Positions 1 through 11,353 of a stretch of DNA of 64,000 bases are shown here, piece after piece. Location of the stretch: the NCBI GenBank assembly GCA_021732665.1, contig JAKFUL010000011.1, forward strand, positions 1 to 64,000. The letters run 5' to 3'. The notes under the pieces are model-generated. The model made no database searches. It was not told the origin of the DNA and saw nothing but the letters and a program-made list of their open reading frames with translations. A program made the position numbers and the translations under genes. This DNA comes from Acetobacteraceae bacterium. GTDB taxonomy: Bacteria > Pseudomonadota > Alphaproteobacteria > Acetobacterales > Acetobacteraceae. How positions within the stretch are numbered: position 1 is the stretch's first letter; the number at the start of each line of letters is the position of its first letter.

Positions 1-344
1 CACCCGCCCCGGCCGAGGCACCGGCCGCCACCCAGCAAGGCGCCGGCGCCCTGGCCACCGGCGCCACCGCACCACCCAGCGCCGACCCCGCCGCCCGCAA
101 CCTGCCGCCCATCTATCCCCCGGCCTCCCGCCTGCGTGGCGAGGAGGGGGTGGTGGCCATGATCGTCACCATCGGCCCCGATGGTCGGCCGCAGGCGGCG
201 CAGATCATCCGCGGCAGCGGCCATGTGGCGCTGGACGAGGAGGCCAGGCGCGCCGTGCTGAACTGGCGTTTTCGCCCTGCCCTGCGCAATGGGGAGCCTG
301 TCAGCGGCCAGATCGCGACCAATATCCGCTTCACGCTTCATTAG
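1..344 (+). CDS. TonB-family C-terminal domain protein (5' partial)
   Basis: The reading frame is open from the window edge (first full codon at base 3) and ends at TAG 342-344. The visible part begins with an Ala/Pro-rich linker (about 30 residues) followed by a compact domain of about 75 residues with the TonB C-terminal pattern: YPPxxR, GxVxxxVxIGPDGRP, a helix with A-RRAVLNWRFRPA, and a final beta strand ending in FTLH. In this family the domain contacts TonB-dependent outer-membrane receptors, with an N-terminal membrane anchor in the inner membrane. The anchor lies outside the window, so this could be TonB itself or another protein carrying the domain. Confidence 0.8.
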   Translation, partial: PAPAEAPAATQQGAGALATGATAPPSADPAARNLPPIYPPASRLRGEEGVVAMIVTIGPDGRPQAAQIIRGSGHVALDEEARRAVLNWRFRPALRNGEPVSGQIATNIRFTLH

Positions 345-354
345 GAGTTCGCAC

Positions 355-915
355 ATGGTTCGGATCGACGTCATCACCACCCGCGGCGGCGACGGGGGCG
401 AAACCTCGCTGGGCGACGGCACCCGGGTGCGCAAGGACGCGCTGCGGGTGGAGGCCTATGGCACCGTCGATGAGGCGAATTGCGCCATCGGCCTGGTGCG
501 GTTGCACAGCGGCCAGGACGCCCAGGCCGATGCGATGCTGGAGCGCATCCAGAACGACCTCTTCGACCTCGGCGCCGATCTCTGCGTACCCGGCAGCGGG
601 GCGGACCGGCTGCGGGTGAGCGAGGGGCAATGCCTGCGGCTGGAAGTCGAAATGGCCGAGATGAACGCGGCCATCGCGCCGCTCAACTCCTTCATCCTGC
701 CCGGCGGCAGCCCGGGTGCGGCGCACGCCCATCTCGCCCGCACCATCACCCGGCGGGCGGAGCGGCTGGTCGTCGCCCTGGCGGGGCAGGAGGAGGTGAA
801 CCCGGACGCCGTGCGCTACCTCAACCGGCTCAGCGATTATCTCTTCGTCCTCGGCCGGCGGCTGAACGACAATGGGCGGTCGGACGTGAAATGGGTGCCC
901 GGCGCCAGCCGCTGA
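355..915 (+). CDS. cob(I)yrinic acid a,c-diamide adenosyltransferase, PduO/MMAB type
   Basis: A 186-residue protein with the PduO-type ATP:cob(I)alamin adenosyltransferase pattern: N-terminal TRGGDGGETSLGDGTRVRKD nucleotide-binding segment, VEAYGTVDEANCAIGL, and a C-terminal R-x-E-R-L...NRLSDYLFVLGRR helix. The family transfers the 5'-deoxyadenosyl group of ATP to cob(I)alamin to make adenosylcobalamin. I place the start at ATG 355 because an AGGAG Shine-Dalgarno (343-347) sits 7 bases upstream and overlaps the stop codon of the TonB-like gene; a longer frame from 289 would overlap that gene. No other cobalamin gene and no recognisable B12 riboswitch are in the window. Confidence 0.92.
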   Translation: MVRIDVITTRGGDGGETSLGDGTRVRKDALRVEAYGTVDEANCAIGLVRLHSGQDAQADAMLERIQNDLFDLGADLCVPGSGADRLRVSEGQCLRLEVEMAEMNAAIAPLNSFILPGGSPGAAHAHLARTITRRAERLVVALAGQEEVNPDAVRYLNRLSDYLFVLGRRLNDNGRSDVKWVPGASR

Positions 916-953
916 GCTTGCCGGGCACGGCGCCATGCCGCACATGGCCGCCG

Positions 954-3606
<2,653 letters not shown>

Positions 3607-3703
3607 GCCAGGGGCCGCGCCGCGGCGCAGGAGCAGACCAGGCGGCCATCGGGCAGGCGGTTGGCCATCGTCGGCTCCTCGCAATGCGGGCAGAGCATAG
3701 GGG

Positions 3704-3889
3704 TCATTGGCTTTCGCCCTTCTTCGGCAGGGGGCGCATCGCGCGCAGGCGTTCGGCCAGGGCCGGCTGGCCAGAACGCTCGGCCAGAACAGCGGCTTCC
3801 TCGCGTGCCGCCTCGAATCCCAGCCGATAGCCCTGATATGTCGCGGCATCGAGGTTCCTGGCAATGGCCTTGGCGATGCTTTCGGGCAT
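3704..3889 (-). CDS. 61-residue conserved-looking hypothetical protein
   Basis: A 61-residue frame (starts MPESIAKAIARNLDAATYQG, ends GESQ) with an amphipathic, charge-rich helical composition and a natural amino-acid balance, unlike the Arg/Pro-rich shadow frames around it. It precedes the zinc-ribbon frame with an ATGA overlap and faces queF tail-to-tail. Its start is about 90 bases from the divergent TctC gene at 3983, leaving room for divergent promoters. No signal peptide or membrane segment. Function unknown. Confidence 0.5.
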   Translation of the reverse strand: MPESIAKAIARNLDAATYQGYRLGFEAAREEAAVLAERSGQPALAERLRAMRPLPKKGESQ

Positions 3890-3982
3890 GGGCGCGATGT
3901 GCGGGCGCGCGCCGCCGATGCAAGTGGCCGGTGGTGCGGCGGCGCAAACCCCTCTAGGTTTCGGGACCGAGGGAGGACCGCC

Positions 3983-4936
3983 ATGAGACGTCGCCTGCTG
4001 CTTGCCGCCGCCGCCGCCATGCCCTGGGCGGCGCAGGCCCAGGGCTCCTGGCCGGAACGGCCGATCCGCGCCTTCGTCCCCTTCGCCCCCGGCACCGCCA
4101 CCGACAACCTCGCCCGCGTCGTGATCGAGCCGATGGGCGCCGCCCTCGGACAGCCCATCGTGATAGAAAACCGCGCCGGCGCGGGTGGTGCCATCGGCGC
4201 CCAGGCGGCGGCGCGCGCGGCACCCGACGGCTATTCGCTGCTCTTCGGCTCGGCCACCACCCAGGCGGCCAATGTCTCGCTCATCCGCAACCTGCCCTAT
4301 GATCCGGCGCGGGATTTTTCGCCGATCTCGCGCCTCGCGCATATCGCGCAGGTGCTGGTGGTCCACCCCGCGGTGCCGGCGCGGACGGCGCAGGAATTGG
4401 TCGCCTGGCTGCGGGCCAATCCCGGGAAGAACTTTGCCTCGGCTTCATCGGGCAACCTCGCCCCCGCCGCCTTCCTGGTGAAGCGGCTGGGGCTGGACGC
4501 GCAAGGGGTCACCTATCGCTCGCCGCCGCAGGCGCTGACCGATGTGATGGCGGGCGTCGTGCCCTTCATGTTCATCGACATGTCGGCGGTCCTCGGCCAT
4601 GTCCGCGCCGGCGCGGTGCGGGCGCTGGCGGTGACCTCGGCCGGGCCATCGGCGCTGCTGCCCGAAGTGCCCTCGCTGGCCGCCACCGTGCTGCCGGGCT
4701 TCGAATTGCTGACCTGGATGGGTCTTTACGGCCCGGCCGGGCTGCCCGCGCCCATGGTCACCCGCCTCAACACCGAGGCCCGCGCCGCCCTGGCCCGCCC
4801 CGAGGTGGTCGCCCGGCTGCTGGCCATGGGCTTCGAGGCGCAGTCCAGCACGCCCGAGGAACTGGCCGACTTCACCCGCGGCGAGATCGAGAAATGGCGC
4901 GCCCTCGTCGCCGAAACCGGCATGGAGGTGACCTGA
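3983..4936 (+). CDS. TctC/Bug-family tripartite tricarboxylate transporter substrate-binding protein (copy A)
   Basis: A 317-residue periplasmic binding protein with a signal peptide (MRRRLLLAAAAAMPWAAQAQ) and the Bug-family N-lobe: WPERPIRAFVPFAPG, VIENRAGAGGAIGA, AxPDGYSLL, then LPYDPARDFSPIS. Family members capture carboxylates or related small acids and deliver them to a TctA/TctB permease, which is absent here. A GGGAGG Shine-Dalgarno (3971-3976) supports ATG 3983. It is followed 94 bases later by a same-length paralogue with near-identical stretches throughout, including the shared final VAETGMEVT, so the two arose by tandem duplication. Confidence 0.93.
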   Translation: MRRRLLLAAAAAMPWAAQAQGSWPERPIRAFVPFAPGTATDNLARVVIEPMGAALGQPIVIENRAGAGGAIGAQAAARAAPDGYSLLFGSATTQAANVSLIRNLPYDPARDFSPISRLAHIAQVLVVHPAVPARTAQELVAWLRANPGKNFASASSGNLAPAAFLVKRLGLDAQGVTYRSPPQALTDVMAGVVPFMFIDMSAVLGHVRAGAVRALAVTSAGPSALLPEVPSLAATVLPGFELLTWMGLYGPAGLPAPMVTRLNTEARAALARPEVVARLLAMGFEAQSSTPEELADFTRGEIEKWRALVAETGMEVT

Positions 4937-5030
4937 TTGCCGCCACCGTGCCCAAGCGATGGTCCCCGGCCGCATCGCCCGCTAGGCTGCGGGCCACCGG
5001 AGCCATGCGGGCGATGAAGGGACCCATGCC

Positions 5031-5984
5031 GTGAGACGTCGCCTGTTCCTGGCCGGCGCAACCACCGTGCCTGTGGCCGGGCGCGCCCAGGCCGCCTGGC
5101 CCAGCCGGCCGATCCGGGCCTATGTCCCGGTCGCGCCCGGCTCCGCCGCCGACAATCTGGCCCGGGTGATCATCGAGCCGATGGGTGCCGCGCTCGGCCA
5201 GCCCATCATCATCGACAACCGCGCCGGCGCCGGGGGTGTCATCGGCGCCCATGCGGCGGCACGGGCGGCGCCGGATGGCTATTCCCTGCTCATCGCCACA
5301 GCGGCGACGCAGGCCGGCAATGTCTCGCTGATCCGCAACCTGCCCTATGACCCGATCAGGGATTTCTCGCCCATCTCGCGGCTCGTTCATTTCCCGCAGG
5401 TGCTGGTGGTGCATCCCTCGGTGCCGGCGCGAACGGCGGAGGAATTCGTCGCCTGGCTGCGCGCCCATCCCGGCCGGAATTTCGCCTCGGCCGTGGCCGG
5501 CAATTTCGCGCCGGCCGCGCTGCTGGCGAAACGGCTGGGGCTGGATGCCCAGGTGGTGACCTATCGCTCGCCGCCGCAGGCGCTGACCGATGTGATCGCC
5601 GGCGTGGTGCCGTTCATGTTCATCGACATCTCGGTTGTGCTGGGGCATGTCCGTGCCGGCCTGGTGCGGGCGCTGGCGGTCACCTCGGCCGCGCCCTCCC
5701 CGCTGCTGCCGGAGGTGCCCGCGCTCGCCGCCACGATCCTGCCCGGCTTCGAGCTGCTGAGCTGGCTCGCGCTCTACGCCCCGGCCGGCCTGCCTGCGCC
5801 CATGGTGACACGCCTCAACACCGAGGCCCGCGCCGCGCTGGCCCGGCCCGAGATCATCGCCCGCCTGCTGGCGATGGGTTTTGAGACGCAGTCCAGCACG
5901 CCCGGCGAGCTGGCCGAATTCACCCGCGCCGAGATCGAGAAATGGCGCAGCCTTGTCGCCGAAACCGGAATGGAAGTGACCTGA
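5031..5984 (+). CDS. TctC/Bug-family substrate-binding protein (copy B)
   Basis: A 317-residue Bug-family binding protein, tandem duplicate of the gene at 3983. The start is GTG 5031: it aligns exactly with the start of copy A (MRRRL), and the nearby ATG at 5026 is out of frame; an AAGGGA element lies just upstream. Signal peptide, VIIDNRAGAGGVIGA and DGYSLL segments are all present. It ends one base before the intradiol dioxygenase start, so these two are likely co-transcribed; a role in binding an aromatic acid or its ring-cleavage precursor is a reasonable inference, not shown by the sequence. Confidence 0.93.
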   Translation: MRRRLFLAGATTVPVAGRAQAAWPSRPIRAYVPVAPGSAADNLARVIIEPMGAALGQPIIIDNRAGAGGVIGAHAAARAAPDGYSLLIATAATQAGNVSLIRNLPYDPIRDFSPISRLVHFPQVLVVHPSVPARTAEEFVAWLRAHPGRNFASAVAGNFAPAALLAKRLGLDAQVVTYRSPPQALTDVIAGVVPFMFIDISVVLGHVRAGLVRALAVTSAAPSPLLPEVPALAATILPGFELLSWLALYAPAGLPAPMVTRLNTEARAALARPEIIARLLAMGFETQSSTPGELAEFTRAEIEKWRSLVAETGMEVT

Positions 5985-5985
5985 G

Positions 5986-6867
5986 ATGCGCAATGTCAGC
6001 CCCGAGACCATCACCGACACCTTCATCGCCTATGCCGCCGAGGCCGATGATGCCCGGCTGCGCGAGGTGATGTTCAGCCTCGCCCGCCACATGCACGCCT
6101 TCGTCAAGGAGGTGCGGCTGACCCATGCCGAATGGCATGCCGGCCTGGCCGCCCTGACCGCGGCGGGCGAGATCACCAACGAGGCGCGCAATGAATTCAC
6201 CCTGTTCAGCGACATCTTCGGGATCTCGGCGCTGGTGGACATGCTGCACTCCTCGCCCGGCGCCACCTCCTCCTCCAATCTCGGCCCGTTCCATCGTCCC
6301 GGCGCGCCGGAACTGCCCAATGGCGGCGATCTGCGGAAGGGCCAGGAGGGCGAGCCGCTGGTCGTGGTCGGCCAGGTGACCGACACGGTGGGCAAACCCG
6401 TGCCGCATGCGCTGCTCGACCTCTGGCAGACCGCCGGCAACGGCCTCTACGCCGTGCAGGACCCGGAGCAGCCGGAGATGAACTACCACGCCCAGCTGCG
6501 CTGCGACGCCGAGGGGAAATTCTGCTTCACCACGGTCAAGCCGCTGCCCTATACCCTGCCCTATGACGGCCCCGCCGGGGTGATGCTGCGGGCGCTCAAG
6601 CGCGACGCCTGGCGGCCCTCGCATCTGCACCTGATCGTCCAGGCGCCGGGGCATGTGCCGGTGGTCTCCGAAATCTTCCCCACCGATGACGAGCATCTGG
6701 ACCGCGACGCGGTGTTCGGCGTGCGCGCCGATCTGCTGATGGAATACCGCCAGGGCACCGATCCCACGACGCTGCCGGCGATCCTGGCCGAGCGGGATAG
6801 CCTGGGCGCGGATTTCTGGCGCGTCGATCTGCATCTGCGCATGGCGCCGCTTCCCGGTTCCGCATGA
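5986..6867 (+). CDS. intradiol ring-cleavage dioxygenase (catechol/hydroxyquinol 1,2-dioxygenase type)
   Basis: A 293-residue protein with the N-terminal helical catechol-dioxygenase domain (about 1-110) and the C-terminal beta-sandwich catalytic domain. The non-heme Fe(III) ligands can be read: Tyr155 (NGLYAVQ), Tyr189 (LPYTLPYDGP), His213 and His215 (RPSHLHLIV). The presence of the N-terminal domain and single-chain length separates it from protocatechuate 3,4-dioxygenase subunits and favours catechol, chlorocatechol or hydroxyquinol as substrate. The start follows the stop of the preceding TctC gene by one base. No muconate cycloisomerase or maleylacetate reductase is nearby. Confidence 0.9.
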   Translation: MRNVSPETITDTFIAYAAEADDARLREVMFSLARHMHAFVKEVRLTHAEWHAGLAALTAAGEITNEARNEFTLFSDIFGISALVDMLHSSPGATSSSNLGPFHRPGAPELPNGGDLRKGQEGEPLVVVGQVTDTVGKPVPHALLDLWQTAGNGLYAVQDPEQPEMNYHAQLRCDAEGKFCFTTVKPLPYTLPYDGPAGVMLRALKRDAWRPSHLHLIVQAPGHVPVVSEIFPTDDEHLDRDAVFGVRADLLMEYRQGTDPTTLPAILAERDSLGADFWRVDLHLRMAPLPGSA

Positions 6868-6996
6868 CGGAACCAGGCTGCGGCCGTGACTGGCGGCCGA
6901 TGAACCGCCCGGCGTGTTGCGCCGGCGCGGATCGGACGCGGGTTGCGGGGTAGGCGCGGCCTCGGGCAAGCTCGCGGCAAAACGAGGAACCTCCCC

Positions 6997-7944
6997 ATGC
7001 TCCGCCGCTCGCTTCCCCTGCTGGCCCTGCCTGCCTTCGCGCAGGAGGGCTTTCCGAATCGCTCCATCTCCGTAGTCTCCGGCTATGCGCCCGGCGGCGT
7101 GACGGACACGGTCAGCCGCGCCGTCTCGGCCCGCATGGCGCAGGAGCTAGGCGCCACCATCGTGGTGGAAAACCGTGCCGGCGCCGCCACGGCCGTGGGC
7201 AACACCCATGTCGCCCAGGCCAGGCCGGATGGCTACACGCTGCTGATGGGCACCTCGACGCTGGCCATCAACCCGGCGCTGCAACCCAATTTGACGCCGC
7301 GCGAGCCGATGCGCGAGCTCGCACCCATCGGCATGGTCTTCCGCAGCCCCTTCGTGCTGCATGTCCATCCGTCGTTGCCCATCCACAGCATGGCGGAATT
7401 CCTCGCCTATGCCCGGGCCAACCCCGGGCGGCTGAACATCGGCAGCTCCGGCACCGGCGCGGTCAACCATCTCTCCCAGGCCTTGCTGGTGGCGCGCACG
7501 GGCATCGAGCTTACGCATGTGCCGTTCCGCGGCGGCGCCCCCGGCCTGCTCGAACTGCGCGCCGGGCGCATCCAGGGCATGTTCAACGCGACGCAGGAGG
7601 CGCAGCCGGTGGTGCGCGAGGGTGCCACGCGGGCGCTGGGCGTCACCTCCACCACCCGCATTCCCACCCTGCCCGAGGTGCCGCCCATCGCCGACACCGT
7701 GCCCGGCTATGAGGCGGTGTTCTGGCAGGGCCTCTTCGCCCCCGCCGGCACGCCGGCACCGGTGATCGCCCGGCTGGAGGCGGCGCTGCGCGTGGCCACC
7801 ACCGACCCGGCGCTGGTCGCCCGCATGGCCGAGCAGGGGGTCGAGATTGTCACCGGCGGCGCCGATGATCTGCGCGTCCTGCTGGCGCGTGAAACGACAA
7901 GCTGGGCCGAGGTGATCCGGGGACAGAACATCCGGGCGGAGTAG
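6997..7944 (+). CDS. TctC/Bug-family substrate-binding protein
   Basis: A 315-residue Bug-family protein with a short signal peptide (MLRRSLPLLALPAFAQ), YAPGGVTDTVSR, VVENRAGAATAVG, ARPDGYTLLMG and the mid-domain LNIGSSGTGAVNHLSQ and THVPFRGGAPGLLEL segments. A CGAGGAA ribosome site (6983-6989) precedes ATG 6997. It is clearly more diverged from the two duplicates upstream than they are from each other. It is followed 51 bases downstream by an acyl-CoA ligase in the same direction, so an operon importing an acid and activating it with CoA is possible. Confidence 0.92.
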   Translation: MLRRSLPLLALPAFAQEGFPNRSISVVSGYAPGGVTDTVSRAVSARMAQELGATIVVENRAGAATAVGNTHVAQARPDGYTLLMGTSTLAINPALQPNLTPREPMRELAPIGMVFRSPFVLHVHPSLPIHSMAEFLAYARANPGRLNIGSSGTGAVNHLSQALLVARTGIELTHVPFRGGAPGLLELRAGRIQGMFNATQEAQPVVREGATRALGVTSTTRIPTLPEVPPIADTVPGYEAVFWQGLFAPAGTPAPVIARLEAALRVATTDPALVARMAEQGVEIVTGGADDLRVLLARETTSWAEVIRGQNIRAE

Positions 7945-7995
7945 TCACCACGAGCGCCGCCCTCTAGAGTCCCGAAAAATCCAAGGGAGACCTCC

Positions 7996-9621
7996 ATGCT
8001 CGGCCTCATGCAGGAGCACCCGCTGCTCGTGTCCTCCATCCTGGCGCATGCGGCGAAACACCATCGCGGGTCGAAGCTGGTCAGCGTGGACGGAGCCGGC
8101 ACCGTCACCCGCGGCACCTACCCCGACATGGCCGCCCGCGCCGCGCAGCTGGCCCATGCCCTGACCCGTCTCGGGGTGAAGCGGGGCGAGCGGGTGGCGA
8201 CGCTGGGCTGGAACACGCTCCCGCATCTGGAGGTGTATTACGCCGCCTCCGGCATGGGTGCGGTGCTGCACACGGTCAACCCGCGGCTCTTCCCGGACCA
8301 GATCATCTACATCATGAACGACGCGGCGGATGTGGCGCTCTTCGTCGATGCCTCGCTGCTGCCCGGGCTGATGGCGCTGGCCGACCGGCTGCCGGAAACG
8401 CTGCGCGCGGTGGTGGTGATGGGGGAGGCGCCGCTGCCCGCGCTGCGCGTCCCCGTGGTCGCCTACGAAACCCTGATCGCCGGCGAGGACACCGAATTCG
8501 CCTGGCCGATGCTCGATGAACGGGCGGCAAGCGCCCTGTGCTACACATCCGGCACCACGGGCGAGCCCAAGGGCGTGCTCTATTCGCATCGCTCCACCGT
8601 GCTGCATGCCATGGCCGCGGTGCAGCCCGATGTCTTCGCGCTGCGTGCGCTGGATGTGGTGATGCCGGTGGTGCCGATGTTCCACGTCAATGCCTGGGGC
8701 CTGCCTTATGCGGCGCCCATGGTCGGCACCGGGCTGGTGCTGCCGGGCCCGAAGCTGGACCCGGCCAGCCTGCATGCGCTGGTGGAGGCCGAGGGCGTGA
8801 CCTTCTCCGCCGGCGTGCCGACGATCTGGACCGGGCTGCTGGGCTGGCTGCGGGCCGACCCTTCCCGGCACTTCTCGGCCCCGCCGCGCCTCGTGGTCGG
8901 CGGCACGGCGCTGCCGGTGGCGATCACCGCCGGCTTCCAGAACGAGTACCGGGTGCCCATCCTGCATGCCTGGGGCATGACCGAGATCAGCCCGCTGGGC
9001 AGCGTGAACACCCGCAAGGCGGAAAACGCGGATTGGTCGGAGGAGGAGTTCCTGGCCTATTCCCGCAAGCAGGGGCGGCCGCAATTCGGCGTCGATCTGC
9101 GGGTGCTCGATGCCGCCGGCGCGCCGATCGCGGAGGATGATGTGGCCTTCGGCGAATTGCAGGTGCAGGGGCACTGGGTGGCCAGCGCCTATTTCAACCG
9201 GCCCGGCGATGACGCCTTCACCCCCGATGGCTGGATGAAGACCGGCGATGTGGTCACGGTCGACGCCCTGGGCTCCATCGAAATCGTCGACCGCGCCAAG
9301 GATGTGATCAAGTCCGGCGGCGAATGGATCAGCTCGATCACGCTGGAGAACCTGGCCCTGGCCCACCCCGATGTGCAGCTCGCCGCCGTCATCCCCGCGC
9401 ATCACCCGAAATGGGACGAGCGCCCGCTGCTGCTGGTGGTGCGCAAGCCGGGGACGACGCCCGATGCGGCGTCCATCCTGTCGATCTATGACGGGCGCGT
9501 CGCGAAATGGTGGATCCCCGATGCGGTGGAATTCGTCGACAGCCTGCCGCTGACCGCCACCGGCAAGCTCTGGAAGGCCGAGATGAAGAAGCAGTGGAAG
9601 GATTATTCTTTCAGCGCCTGA
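7996..9621 (+). CDS. acyl-CoA synthetase (AMP-forming fatty acid/aryl acid CoA ligase)
   Basis: A 541-residue ANL-superfamily adenylating enzyme. The phosphate-binding loop [10 protein letters not shown] is at residues 184-193, the adenine-binding AWGMTE follows at about 323-328, then DGWMKTGD and the hinge region [16 protein letters not shown], and the catalytic lysine of the C-terminal domain is Lys524 (TGKLWK). The family activates carboxylic acids as acyl-adenylates and then thioesters of CoA. Overall form resembles medium/long-chain fatty acyl-CoA ligases, but substrate cannot be read from sequence. GGGAGA lies 5 bases before the start. Confidence 0.93.
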   Translation: MLGLMQEHPLLVSSILAHAAKHHRGSKLVSVDGAGTVTRGTYPDMAARAAQLAHALTRLGVKRGERVATLGWNTLPHLEVYYAASGMGAVLHTVNPRLFPDQIIYIMNDAADVALFVDASLLPGLMALADRLPETLRAVVVMGEAPLPALRVPVVAYETLIAGEDTEFAWPMLDERAASALCYTSGTTGEPKGVLYSHRSTVLHAMAAVQPDVFALRALDVVMPVVPMFHVNAWGLPYAAPMVGTGLVLPGPKLDPASLHALVEAEGVTFSAGVPTIWTGLLGWLRADPSRHFSAPPRLVVGGTALPVAITAGFQNEYRVPILHAWGMTEISPLGSVNTRKAENADWSEEEFLAYSRKQGRPQFGVDLRVLDAAGAPIAEDDVAFGELQVQGHWVASAYFNRPGDDAFTPDGWMKTGDVVTVDALGSIEIVDRAKDVIKSGGEWISSITLENLALAHPDVQLAAVIPAHHPKWDERPLLLVVRKPGTTPDAASILSIYDGRVAKWWIPDAVEFVDSLPLTATGKLWKAEMKKQWKDYSFSA

Positions 9622-9727
9622 CGCGGATTTGTGCAGGCCGGGCGCCGGGCGGTGATTGGCGCGCATTTCCGGCCTTGCCCGCGCCGCGCCGCCGGCCTTT
9701 GCTCCCTGCTCTGACAGGGAGAACACC

Positions 9728-11323
9728 ATGCGTCTGACATTTCTCGCCGCCGGGCTGGCGGTGCTGCTGGCGACCGCCGCTCATGCCCAGCAGCCGCGCG
9801 TACTGCGCATCGCCATGACCGCGGCCGATGTGCCGACCACGACCGGCATGCCCAATAACGGCTTCGAGGGGATGCGCTTCCTCGGCTACCCCGTCTTCGA
9901 GGCGCTGACCCTGTGGGACCTCAGCCGCGCCGACCAGCCGGCCGGCCTGCGCCCTGGCCTGGCCGAAAGCTGGGAGCAGGACCCCGCCGACCCGCAGAAC
10001 TGGATTTTCCGCCTCCGCCAGGGCGTGACCTTCCATGACGGCACGCCGTTCAACGCGGACGCCGTGATCTGGAACATGGACCGCTTCTTCCGCAATGACA
10101 GCCCGCAATTCGAGGCGGCGGGAAGCGCGATTTCCCGCGCCCGCGTGCCCATCCTGGAAAGCTACCGCAAGATCGACGACCGCACGATCGGCATGCGGAC
10201 CAACCGGGTGGCGTCGTATTTCCCCTACATGGTCGTCTACCTGCTGATGACCTCGCCGCAGAGTTTTGAGCAAGGCGGGCGAGACTGGGCGCGCGTCGCC
10301 GCATTGCCGCCGGCCGGCACCGGGCCGTTCCGGCTCAGCCGCTTCGTGCCCCGCACCTCGGCGGAACTCACCCGCCATGACGGCTATTGGGATCGCAACC
10401 GCATTGCCCGCCTGGACCGCATCGTGCTGCTGCCGATGCCCGAGGCGACGACGCGGCTCGCAGCCCTGCGCTCGGGCCAGGTCGATTGGATCGAGGTGCC
10501 GCCGCCGGACGGCATCGCCTCCCTGCGCGCCGCCGGCTTCAACATCACCACCGGCAGCTACCCCCATGTCTGGCCCTGGATGCTGCAAACCGGCGGCGAC
10601 AGCCCGCTGGCCGATGTCCGCGTCCGCCAGGCGCTGAATTATTGCGTGGACCGGGCGGGTCTGGTGACCTTCCTCAACGGCACGGCCGAACCTTCGGTGG
10701 GCTGGCTGAAACCCTCCGACCCGAATTTCGGCAATCCGCAGAACCGCTACAGCTTCGACCCCGCCCGCGGCCGTCGGCTGCTGGCCGAGGCCGGCTTCAA
10801 CGCCCAGCGGCCGCTCAGCTTCAAGGTGATGATCTCGACCTCGGGCTCCGGCCAGATGCTGCCGCTGCCGATGAACGAGTACATGCAGCAGAACCTGCGC
10901 GAGGCCTGCGGCGTGAACGTGACGTTCGAGGTGACGGAGTGGAACACGCTGCTGGGCGCGACGCGCGCGCCGCCCGGTGCGCCGTTGCTGGCGGGGTCGC
11001 AGGCGCTCAACCCCTCGTCACCCTCGTCGGACCCCTCTGTCGCGGCGCGGTACTTCCTGCAGGCCTTCGTGCCGCCCAACGGCTTCAACTGGCCGCAATG
11101 GCGCGATGAGCAGTTCGAGGCCGCCTTCGGCCGGTTGGAACGCGCCCGCACCCCGGCCGAGTTCAACGCCGCCTATGCCCAGGCGCATGAGCGCATCGTG
11201 GACAACCCGCCCTGGCTGTTCATCGTGCATGACCTGAACCCGCGGGCGATGAGCCGGCGGGTGCGCGGCTTCACCTCGGCGCAGTCCTGGTTCCAGGATC
11301 TGGTGACGGTGGAGGTGCAGTGA
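9728..11323 (+). CDS. SBP_bac_5 (peptide/nickel/opine-type) ABC transporter substrate-binding protein
   Basis: A 531-residue periplasmic binding protein with signal peptide MRLTFLAAGLAVLLATAAHAQ and the family-5 landmarks: LRPGLAESW, WIFRLRQGVTFHDGTPFNADAVIWNMDR, GTGPFRLSRFVP, DGYWDR, VRQALNYCVDRAGLV. Family members bind oligopeptides, glycosides, nickel or other ligands for an ABC importer. No permease or ATPase is adjacent, so it is an orphan receptor. It is distant from the four receptors at 56-63 kb, which are shorter in the N-lobe and share their own motifs. Confidence 0.92.
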   Translation: MRLTFLAAGLAVLLATAAHAQQPRVLRIAMTAADVPTTTGMPNNGFEGMRFLGYPVFEALTLWDLSRADQPAGLRPGLAESWEQDPADPQNWIFRLRQGVTFHDGTPFNADAVIWNMDRFFRNDSPQFEAAGSAISRARVPILESYRKIDDRTIGMRTNRVASYFPYMVVYLLMTSPQSFEQGGRDWARVAALPPAGTGPFRLSRFVPRTSAELTRHDGYWDRNRIARLDRIVLLPMPEATTRLAALRSGQVDWIEVPPPDGIASLRAAGFNITTGSYPHVWPWMLQTGGDSPLADVRVRQALNYCVDRAGLVTFLNGTAEPSVGWLKPSDPNFGNPQNRYSFDPARGRRLLAEAGFNAQRPLSFKVMISTSGSGQMLPLPMNEYMQQNLREACGVNVTFEVTEWNTLLGATRAPPGAPLLAGSQALNPSSPSSDPSVAARYFLQAFVPPNGFNWPQWRDEQFEAAFGRLERARTPAEFNAAYAQAHERIVDNPPWLFIVHDLNPRAMSRRVRGFTSAQSWFQDLVTVEVQ

Positions 11324-11353
11324 GGCGCTGAATTCCGGCGGGGTGGCTGACCC

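Noticed and set aside
6868-6996. Hairpin GGCCG...CGGCC after the dioxygenase gene as a terminator
   Set aside because: The stem is only five pairs, in a GC-rich background, and no T-run follows.
7945-9729. 594-codon frame antisense to the acyl-CoA ligase
   Set aside because: Composition rich in His, Arg and Gly with no domain pattern, fully opposite to a clear ANL-family enzyme; typical GC-rich shadow frame.
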